From contig JAUXEE010000133.1 of assembly GCA_030618065.1 (NCBI GenBank), forward strand, positions 1 through 6,228: DNA of 6,228 nt, in the 5' to 3' direction. The stretch is from Gemmatimonadota bacterium (GTDB taxonomy: Bacteria > Gemmatimonadota > Gemmatimonadetes > Longimicrobiales > Gaopeijiaceae). Made by a program: the position numbers and the translations under genes. Shown here piece after piece: positions 1 to 5,335 of this stretch; within the stretch, counting starts at the first letter, position 1; each line of letters opens with the position of its first letter. The notes under the pieces were generated by a model, which was not told the origin of the DNA, searched no databases, and was given only the letters and a program-made list of their open reading frames with translations.

Positions 1-201
1 CAGCTGATTCTTCAACCGCGCCTCTCGCTCATCCCTGCGCGCCAGCCCCCGTTGGAAGCCCTCCGCCAGTTGCTCCTGGTCGGTTCTGGCTGAGGAGAGT
101 TCCTGCAAGGTCCTGTTGTGAGTGCTCTTCTGGACGCATCCAGGCAGGAGAAGGAGAAGAAGAGTGGCGACCATTCCACCCAAGATGTTTTGCGTATCCA
201 C
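1..201 (-). CDS. Partial small coiled-coil lipoprotein (N-terminal 67 residues, continues beyond left edge)
   Basis: Read on the minus strand from a GTG at 201-199, the frame stays open for 67 codons to the window edge. The product begins MDTQNILGGM, then has a hydrophobic stretch (residues 10-20) ending in a lipobox L-P-G-C with the cysteine at residue 22. This is a type II (lipoprotein) signal peptide, so the mature protein should be lipid-anchored at the cell envelope. After the cysteine the chain is polar and charged, rich in Q, E, R and L (residues 31-67), and looks like an amphipathic helix or coiled coil. The GTG is chosen because AGGAGGG lies 4 bases upstream. An in-frame ATG at 174-172 is an alternative with a weaker ribosome site. 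The n-region lacks basic residues under either start, which is unusual. Function is not recognisable; it could be the head of an OmpA-like or other coiled-coil lipoprotein. It is divergent from carB, so it is a separate transcription unit. Confidence 0.72.
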   Translation of the reverse strand, partial: MDTQNILGGMVATLLLLLLPGCVQKSTHNRTLQELSSARTDQEQLAEGFQRGLARRDEREARLKNQL

Positions 202-205
202 GGTA

Positions 206-212
206 CCCTCCT
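206..212 (-). promoter_or_regulatory. Strong ribosome binding site of the lipoprotein gene
   Basis: On the minus strand this reads AGGAGGG, followed by the 4-base spacer TACC and GTG. It is a near-perfect anti-16S match and fixes the GTG at 201-199 as the likely start of the minus-strand lipoprotein. Confidence 0.65.
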
Positions 213-274
213 GAGATTTGCTTCCCACCGGTCTCCAGGGAAGTCTCCTGCCCTTTGGTCCGGCCCGCAAGACC

Positions 275-302
275 GTCGTGTGATTCCCGCCGTGTGATTC
301 CC
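275..302 (+). repeat. Two tandem copies of a 14-bp sequence in the divergent promoter region
   Basis: Bases 275-288 read GTCGTGTGATTCCC and 289-302 read GCCGTGTGATTCCC, a 13 of 14 match with no gap. The identical core is CGTGTGATTCCC. The copies lie about 85-112 bases upstream of the carB start and 73-100 bases upstream of the divergent lipoprotein start. Tandem short repeats in a divergent spacer can be operator half-sites, but a simple local duplication is equally possible. Confidence 0.55.
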
Positions 303-386
303 CCTCCTTGCCAACCCCTCCTACGTTCCGACACCTTTCGCCGTCTTTGCACGGCCTCAATCCAAACCTCCACCCGAACGGCTACC

Positions 387-3300
387 GTGCCCAAACGCAC
401 AGATATCGAGTCCATCCTCATCCTCGGCTCCGGTCCCATCATCATCGGGCAGGCCTGCGAATTCGATTACTCCGGCACCCAGGCCGTCCGGGCTCTGAAG
501 GAAGAGGGATACAGGGTCATCCTGGTGAACTCCAATCCCGCTACGATCATGACCGATCCGGAGCTGGCGGATCGGACCTATATCGAGCCTCTGACACCTT
601 CCTGGGTGGAGCGGGTCATCCAGGCGGAAAAGCCTGATGCCCTTCTCCCTACCATGGGAGGGCAGACCGCCCTGAACCTGGCCATGGAGCTTCATCGGCG
701 GGGGTTTCTGGAGGAGCATGGTGTGGAGCTGATCGGTGCAAACGCCCGATCAATTCAGATGGCCGAAAACCGGGAGGAGTTTACGGAGGCCATGCATCGC
801 ATTGGCCTGGCGGTGCCCCCCGGCGGGTTCGCCCGATCCATGGACGATGCCATGGCCATCGTGGAGGACATCGGCTACCCCGCCATCATTCGCCCGTCCT
901 TCACCCTGGGAGGTACCGGGGGAGGAATCGCCTACAATCTGGCGGAGTTCGAGTTACAGGTCAGGAAGGGTCTCGACGCTTCTCCCATCACCGAGGTACT
1001 CATCGACCGGAGTCTCATCGGCTGGAAGGAGTACGAGCTGGAGGTGGTCCGGGACGGCGCGGACAACGTCATTATCGTCTGCGCCATCGAGAATTTCGAC
1101 CCCATGGGGGTCCATACCGGGGACTCCATCACGGTGGCTCCGGCCCAGACCCTCACCGACGTCGAATACCAGGACATGCGAGACGCCGCCATCGCCATCA
1201 TCAGGGAGATCGGTGTGGAGGCGGGAGGATGCAACATCCAGTTCACCGTGAACCCCGAGGATGGGGAGATGCTGGTGGTCGAGATGAACCCCCGGGTGTC
1301 CCGCTCCTCGGCTCTGGCCTCCAAAGCCACGGGTTTTCCCATCGCCAGGGTGGGAGCGAAACTGGCAGTGGGCTATCGCCTGGACGAGCTCCCCAACGAC
1401 ATCACCAAGACCACACCCGCGTCTTTCGAGCCGGTCCTGGACTACGTCGTGGTTAAGCTCCCCCGTTTTGCCTTCGAGAAGTTTCCGGAGGTGGACCCTG
1501 TGTTGGGTGTCCAGATGAAGGCCGTGGGGGAGACCATGGCCATCGGACGGACCTTCCGATCAGCCTGGCAGAAGGGATTCAGGGGTCTGGAGATCGACCG
1601 CCACGGGTGGGTCACCGGCGAACGCCTGAAGGACGACGGATTGGAGGCAGATGACATTGAGAGCCTGCTCGCAGCCCTTCGGAGGCCTACGGCCGAGCGG
1701 CCCTTCCAGTTGAAGCGGGCCATGGAGGCCGGGGTTTCCATGGCCGATCTCTTCGAGACCACCTACATCGATCCGTGGTTCCTGGACCAGCTCCAGCAGA
1801 TTGTGGAGATGGAAGGCTGGTACCGGGAGCTGGATGAAGTGACTCCCGAGACCCTCCGCCTCATGAAGCGGGAGGGTTTCAGTGACCTTCAGTTGGCGGA
1901 GCTGAGGGGCGAGGAGGAGGGGGAGGTTCGGGAAAGGCGCTGGGAAGCCGGAATCCGCCCCACCTACAACGTGGTGGACACCTGCGCCGGGGAGTTTCCG
2001 GCGGCCACCCCCTACTATTACTCCTCCTACGAGTCGGAAAACGAATCGGAGCCCACGGACCGGGAGAAGATCATCATACTGGGGAGTGGTCCGAACCGAA
2101 TCGGTCAGGGCATCGAATTCGATTACTGCTGCGTCCAGGCCGTCATGGGGCTGAACGACGCCGGGTATGAGACCATCATGATCAACTCGAACCCGGAGAC
2201 CGTTTCCACCGACTTCGACGTCAGTGACAAGCTCTACTTCGAGCCCCTAACGCTGGAAGACGTCCTCGAGATCATCCATCTGGAGAAACCCAAGGGCGTG
2301 GTGGTTCAGCTCGGAGGCCAAACCCCTTTGAAGCTCGCCGCATCCCTGGAGGAGTTGGGGGCTCCGATCCTTGGCACCTCTGTGGACGCCATCGACCGGG
2401 CCGAAGACCGAGAGCGGTTCGCGGAGGTCTGCGAGATCGTGGGGGCGAAGGTCCCTGAGAACGGGGTGGCGACCAGCGAGGAGAAGGCGGCGGAAATTGC
2501 CAATGCCATCGGATATCCCGTTCTGATCCGGCCCAGCTACGTCCTGGGGGGCCGGGCCATGGAAATCGTGTACGACGAGCCTTCCCTGGAGGGGTATTTC
2601 GAGCGGGCCGTTCGGGCCTCTTCGGACCACCCGGTCCTCATCGACTCCTTCCTGGAAGACGCTTTTGAGGCCGATGTGGACGCCCTCTCCGACGGTACCG
2701 ACGTGGTCATCGGGGGCATCATGCAGCACATCGAGGACGCAGGGGTGCACTCCGGGGATTCTGCGTGCGTTATTCCTCCCTATCTGCTGGGGGCGGAGGA
2801 GTTGGAGGTGATTCGGGACATGACCCGGAAGTTCGCCCTGGAGTTGGGGGTGGTGGGACTGGTGAACATACAGTTCGCCATCCAGGGTGGGACGGTCTTT
2901 GTCCTGGAGGTGAACCCCAGGGCCTCCCGGACGATTCCCTTCGTCGGAAAGGCCACCGGGGTTCCCCTCGCTCGCTTGGCGGCCCGGGTCATGGCCGGTG
3001 AGAAACTGGCCGACCTGGGGGTTCCGGCGGAGCCCCGGGTGCCCGGTGTAGCGGTGAAGGAGGCGGTCTTCCCCTTCGACCGCTTCGAAGTGGATACCCT
3101 TCTGGGCCCGGAAATGCGCTCCACCGGGGAGGTCATGGGGATCGCCGACTCCTTCGGGATGGCCTTCGCCAAGGCCTCCAAGTCGTCGGGGAACGCCGTG
3201 CCCCTGAGGGGAGGCACTCTGGTGGTGAGCGTCAACGATCGGGACAAGGTCACCGTCACCCCGATTATCCGCCGCTTCCACGATATGGGGTTCGAGATCC

Positions 3301-3650
3301 TGGCCACAAAGGGGACCCATGCCTATCTGTCCAGGTTGGGGATCCGGTGCACCCGGATCTTCAAGGTGGGGGAAGGACGGCCCAACATCGTCGACGGGAT
3401 CGTGTCTGGTGAGGTGGGTGTTCTCATCAACACCCCCCTCGGAAAAAAATCTCAATACGACGACTATGCCATGCGCCGAGCCGCCATCACACATAAGATC
3501 CCTTATCTCACCACCATGTCGGCGGCCAACGCCGCTTGCGATGCCCTCATCGCTCTCCGGAGCCGGATCCCCAGGGTCCGGGCCATCCAGGACCGCATCG
3601 CCGATGTTCGCCCATTCCGCGGGCAGGCTCCTTGGGAGGCAGGCAGATGA
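387..3650 (+). CDS. carB: Carbamoyl-phosphate synthase large subunit
   Basis: This subunit makes carbamoyl phosphate from bicarbonate, two ATP and ammonia passed from glutamine by the small subunit CarA, for pyrimidine and arginine synthesis in the cytoplasm. The 1087-residue product is about 14 longer than the 1073-residue E. coli CarB, at the C-terminus. The order is: ATP-grasp 1 (about 1-400), oligomerisation domain (about 401-555), ATP-grasp 2 (about 556-935), MGS-like allosteric domain (about 940-1087). Residues known in E. coli fall at the same numbers: R129, R169, E215, H243, Q285, E299, N301 in the first half and R715, E761, Q829, E841, N843 in the second. Ornithine-site E783, D791, E892 and T1042 are present. 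Of the UMP-site residues, K954, T974, T977, K993 and N1015 are kept and position 1017 is Pro. The GTG start is chosen because the product then begins (V/M)PKRTDI like the family; the frame is open upstream to at least 255. No clear SD is visible. No carA is adjacent, and the stop overlaps the next gene. Confidence 0.98.
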   Translation: MPKRTDIESILILGSGPIIIGQACEFDYSGTQAVRALKEEGYRVILVNSNPATIMTDPELADRTYIEPLTPSWVERVIQAEKPDALLPTMGGQTALNLAMELHRRGFLEEHGVELIGANARSIQMAENREEFTEAMHRIGLAVPPGGFARSMDDAMAIVEDIGYPAIIRPSFTLGGTGGGIAYNLAEFELQVRKGLDASPITEVLIDRSLIGWKEYELEVVRDGADNVIIVCAIENFDPMGVHTGDSITVAPAQTLTDVEYQDMRDAAIAIIREIGVEAGGCNIQFTVNPEDGEMLVVEMNPRVSRSSALASKATGFPIARVGAKLAVGYRLDELPNDITKTTPASFEPVLDYVVVKLPRFAFEKFPEVDPVLGVQMKAVGETMAIGRTFRSAWQKGFRGLEIDRHGWVTGERLKDDGLEADDIESLLAALRRPTAERPFQLKRAMEAGVSMADLFETTYIDPWFLDQLQQIVEMEGWYRELDEVTPETLRLMKREGFSDLQLAELRGEEEGEVRERRWEAGIRPTYNVVDTCAGEFPAATPYYYSSYESENESEPTDREKIIILGSGPNRIGQGIEFDYCCVQAVMGLNDAGYETIMINSNPETVSTDFDVSDKLYFEPLTLEDVLEIIHLEKPKGVVVQLGGQTPLKLAASLEELGAPILGTSVDAIDRAEDRERFAEVCEIVGAKVPENGVATSEEKAAEIANAIGYPVLIRPSYVLGGRAMEIVYDEPSLEGYFERAVRASSDHPVLIDSFLEDAFEADVDALSDGTDVVIGGIMQHIEDAGVHSGDSACVIPPYLLGAEELEVIRDMTRKFALELGVVGLVNIQFAIQGGTVFVLEVNPRASRTIPFVGKATGVPLARLAARVMAGEKLADLGVPAEPRVPGVAVKEAVFPFDRFEVDTLLGPEMRSTGEVMGIADSFGMAFAKASKSSGNAVPLRGGTLVVSVNDRDKVTVTPIIRRFHDMGFEILATKGTHAYLSRLGIRCTRIFKVGEGRPNIVDGIVSGEVGVLINTPLGKKSQYDDYAMRRAAITHKIPYLTTMSAANAACDALIALRSRIPRVRAIQDRIADVRPFRGQAPWEAGR
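3634..3639 (+). promoter_or_regulatory. Ribosome binding site inside the carB end for the downstream deacetylase
   Basis: GGGAGG lies in the last codons of carB, 7 bases before the ATG at 3647. It decides the start of the deacetylase gene over longer in-frame alternatives reaching back to 3536. It supports translational coupling through the ATGA overlap. Confidence 0.6.
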
Positions 3651-4651
3651 CAGAGTCCGACTCTTCTCCCAGGCGGGCCCTCACAGGGTTCCTCCTTCAC
3701 CCTGCCGCTGCTCTTCACGACACGGGGTGGGGTCATCCCGAGCATCAAGGGCGCATGAGGGCTCTGGCTTCTGCGGTGAGCAAGGACATGCTCGCCCTTC
3801 ACGATCGGGTGGTGCAGATGGAACCACGATCGGCCACCGAAGAGGAAATCCTCCGTGTTCACACCCAGGAACACCTGGACCGGGTTCAGGAAGTGGTGGA
3901 CCGGGCCATGGAGGAAGAGCGGTCTGTTCCCCTGGACTCCGACACCCTCGTCTCCGGTGCGTCCTGGGACGCAGCCATGGGGAGCGCCGGCGCCGTTTTG
4001 ACCGCGGTGGACGGAATCGCTCAGGGCATGATCCGAAATGCCTTCGTGGGAACTCGGCCGCCCGGACATCACGCGACCCCCTCGCGCGCCATGGGTTTTT
4101 GTCTGTTCAACCATGTCGCGGTGGGAGCCAGGTACGTGCAGGACCAGGGACTCGGCCAGCGAGTCCTCATCGTGGATTGGGATGTACACCACGGGAACGG
4201 CACTCAGGACGTTTTCTATGACGATGGCAGCGTTTTCTACCTCTCCCTCCATCAATCCCCCCACTACCCGGGGACGGGACACCCGGAAGAAAGGGGCAGA
4301 GGGTCTGGAAGCGGAACGACCCTGAACGTGACCCTTCCCTCGGGGACCCCCCGGGAGGCGTACCGGGACCGATTCTTGGAGGCGCTTGGAGAGGTGCGGA
4401 GTCGTTTTGACCCGGATTTTGTTTTCATCTCTTCAGGTTTCGATGTCCTCAAGGGCGATCCTCTGGGCGGGCAGGAGGTTGAACCGGAAGACCTCCATGG
4501 GTTCACCAAAGAGGTGATGGCCCTTGCCGATGAGACGGCAAGAGGGCGTTTGGTGGTCCTTTTGGAAGGCGGCTACGTACCTGATCGAGTGGGATCCGGC
4601 GCCGTCTCGGTTCTAAGGGCCTTGGCAGGGTTGGGGGAACCGGGCGCCTGA
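3647..4651 (+). CDS. Histone deacetylase family zinc amidohydrolase (HDAC / AcuC / acetylpolyamine amidohydrolase-like)
   Basis: This is a complete 334-residue member of the arginase-deacetylase fold family, which removes acetyl groups from amines such as acetyl-lysine or acetyl-polyamines with a zinc ion. Visible motifs in order are HPEHQGRM (30-37), the general-base pair in RPPGHHA (H141, H142), GFCLFNHVAVGA (150-161), the zinc motif DWDVHHGNGT (177-186; ligands D179 and H181), the third ligand in SSGFDVLKGDP (D266), and the catalytic tyrosine in LEGGY (Y310). All catalytic residues are intact, so activity is expected. There is no signal peptide, so it should be cytoplasmic. The length is typical for bacterial single-domain members. 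ATG is chosen because it overlaps the carB stop as ATGA with GGGAGG 7 bases upstream. The substrate cannot be told from sequence: protein deacetylase, AcuC-like control of acetyl-CoA synthetase, or polyamine deacetylation are all possible. Placement after carB hints at amino-acid or polyamine metabolism, as inference only. Confidence 0.95.
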   Translation: MTESDSSPRRALTGFLLHPAAALHDTGWGHPEHQGRMRALASAVSKDMLALHDRVVQMEPRSATEEEILRVHTQEHLDRVQEVVDRAMEEERSVPLDSDTLVSGASWDAAMGSAGAVLTAVDGIAQGMIRNAFVGTRPPGHHATPSRAMGFCLFNHVAVGARYVQDQGLGQRVLIVDWDVHHGNGTQDVFYDDGSVFYLSLHQSPHYPGTGHPEERGRGSGSGTTLNVTLPSGTPREAYRDRFLEALGEVRSRFDPDFVFISSGFDVLKGDPLGGQEVEPEDLHGFTKEVMALADETARGRLVVLLEGGYVPDRVGSGAVSVLRALAGLGEPGA

Positions 4652-4675
4652 GGCTTCCCCCGTGGCGCTTTTCTG
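4633..4675 (+). terminator. Possible Rho-independent terminator at the end of the carB-deacetylase unit
   Basis: Two alternative stems overlap the deacetylase stop. GGGGGAA (4633-4639) pairs with TTCCCCC (4655-4661). Alternatively GCGCC (4644-4648) pairs with GGCGC (4664-4668), extendable by two G-U pairs and followed directly by TTTTCTGTT. The second resembles an intrinsic terminator with a short T-run. The loop is long (15 bases in each case) and the stem short, so the call is tentative. It would separate the carB-deacetylase unit from the ccmH-like gene 118 bases further on. Confidence 0.35.
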
Positions 4676-4756
4676 TTCGCAGGGGGTAAATTAAGTGTCA
4701 CGCCTGTGGGTGCAGGACCGGCTGGGGACCACCTCGGGCTTTTGTTTCAGATCAGC

Positions 4757-4763
4757 GGGAAGG
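4757..4763 (+). promoter_or_regulatory. Ribosome binding site of the CcmH-like gene
   Basis: GGGAAGG ends 6 bases before the ATG at 4770. It supports that start, which places a basic MKRRR directly before the signal-peptide core. A competing GTG at 4695 has AGGGGG (4681-4686) 8 bases upstream, so a 25-residue longer form cannot be fully excluded. Confidence 0.5.
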
Positions 4764-4769
4764 TCGGAT

Positions 4770-5276
4770 ATGAAGCGTAGGAGGATCAGCACCGTCGCCC
4801 TCGTTTTTCTCTTCTTGCCAGCGATTTTGGTGGAGGCCCAAGAACCACCTCGCCTCGATGAGCCTGTTCAGGCACATCCGGAGGGGGACGCCGCCGTCGA
4901 CCGGCTCCGATCTCCCTACTGTCCCGGGTTGATGCTGGAGGTGTGTCCCTCTCCTCAGGCTAAACTGCTCCGTGACACGCTGCAGCTGATGGCCCAGGGC
5001 GGAGTTTCCGCCGATAGCCTCGTGAACTGGATGCTGGCGACCTATGGAGAGAAATACAGAGCCGTTCCCCAGACCCGGGGGAGCGGTCTTTGGGCTTGGC
5101 TCATGCCGCCCCTGGCCCTCCTGGGGGGACTTATCATTGTGGTTTTGGCTCTGCAACGTTTCCGGGCCCACCGGGAAGCCGATCCTCCCGTGGTGAATCC
5201 GTTGTCGGAGGAGGACGAGTCCGTCCTGGCTGAGGCCCTCGAGGAGCTCAAGGCCGCCGAGGAGGTTCCCTTCTGA
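4770..5276 (+). CDS. ccmH: CcmH-like cytochrome c biogenesis membrane protein with altered cysteine motif
   Basis: CcmH-family proteins act on the periplasmic side of the inner membrane, handling apocytochrome c thiols for haem attachment. The 168-residue product has a signal peptide or N-terminal anchor (MKRRR, hydrophobic 8-20, possible cleavage after VEA at 23), a small helical domain (about 41-100), a transmembrane helix (about 107-128) and an acidic cytoplasmic tail (about 140-168). The domain matches the CcmH layout: the LRxxxC region, the helix with SPQAKLLRD, then VNWMLATYGEKYRAVP, which corresponds to the family's YG(E/D) segment before the membrane helix. The usual LRCxxC motif reads LRSPYC here: the first cysteine is Ser48, the second is kept as C51, and an extra cysteine sits at C59 in VCPSPQ, giving C-x7-C. 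Activity may therefore use a different cysteine pair. ATG 4770 is preferred because it gives a normal signal peptide and a good ribosome site. No other ccm gene is in the window. Confidence 0.82.
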   Translation: MKRRRISTVALVFLFLPAILVEAQEPPRLDEPVQAHPEGDAAVDRLRSPYCPGLMLEVCPSPQAKLLRDTLQLMAQGGVSADSLVNWMLATYGEKYRAVPQTRGSGLWAWLMPPLALLGGLIIVVLALQRFRAHREADPPVVNPLSEEDESVLAEALEELKAAEEVPF

Positions 5277-5308
5277 ATCCCTCTTCCTTCCCGGACCAGG
5301 AGTTGGAA

Positions 5309-5333
5309 AAGGGGACCGGCCCACGGTCCCCTT
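5309..5333. other. Perfect hairpin between the ccmH-like gene and the methyltransferase
   Basis: AAGGGGACC (5309-5317) and GGTCCCCTT (5325-5333) are perfectly complementary, giving a 9-bp stem with a 7-base loop. It sits 32 bases after the ccmH stop and ends 2 bases before the ATG at 5336. On the + strand no T-run follows (CCATG comes next), so it is at best a weak intrinsic terminator. On the minus strand the stem is followed by a short TTTT that partly overlaps it. The left arm contains AAGGGG, the only purine-rich segment shortly before the ATG, so the stem could hide a ribosome site. Confidence 0.6.
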
Positions 5334-5335
5334 CC

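Larger units (their letters stand above)
202..386. other. Divergent intergenic region between the lipoprotein gene and carB
   Basis: These 185 bases separate two divergently oriented genes, so they should hold promoters for both. I could not identify a convincing -35/-10 pair on either strand; the region is G+C-rich. It contains the lipoprotein ribosome site (206-212) and a tandem 14-bp repeat (275-302). No purine-rich SD sequence is visible just before the carB GTG. A PyrR-type or attenuator structure for pyrimidine control was looked for and not seen. Confidence 0.5.

Noticed and set aside
12..314. Minus-strand 100-codon frame overlapping the lipoprotein
   Set aside because: It is out of frame with the better-supported GTG lipoprotein, and its sequence has no signal or domain pattern.
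255..386. N-terminal extension of carB from TTG 255
   Set aside because: The 44 extra residues do not resemble CarB, which normally begins (M)PKRTDI; no ribosome site favours it.
3443..3449. Run of seven A bases in carB as a possible programmed slippage site
   Set aside because: It encodes the ordinary segment NTPLGKKSQY in frame and the downstream frame is intact, so there is no sign of frameshifting.
2247..3494. Long open frame (415 codons) on the minus strand opposite carB
   Set aside because: It lies entirely within the highly conserved carB coding region, is Gly/Pro/Arg/His-rich as expected of a shadow frame in G+C-rich DNA, and shows no recognisable domain.
3800..3833. Direct repeat CACGATCGG (3800-3808 and 3825-3833) in the deacetylase gene
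   Set aside because: At nine bases, within coding sequence and not giving a repeated peptide, it is likely chance.
3319..4221. A 300-codon + strand frame spanning the carB-deacetylase junction
   Set aside because: It overlaps both real genes in another frame, and its Gly/Pro/Ser/Arg-rich content is non-protein-like.
4687..4692. TAAATT as a -10 promoter element for the ccmH-like gene
   Set aside because: It matches the -10 consensus only partly and has no -35 element at proper spacing; it may simply be the spacer between AGGGGG and the GTG at 4695.
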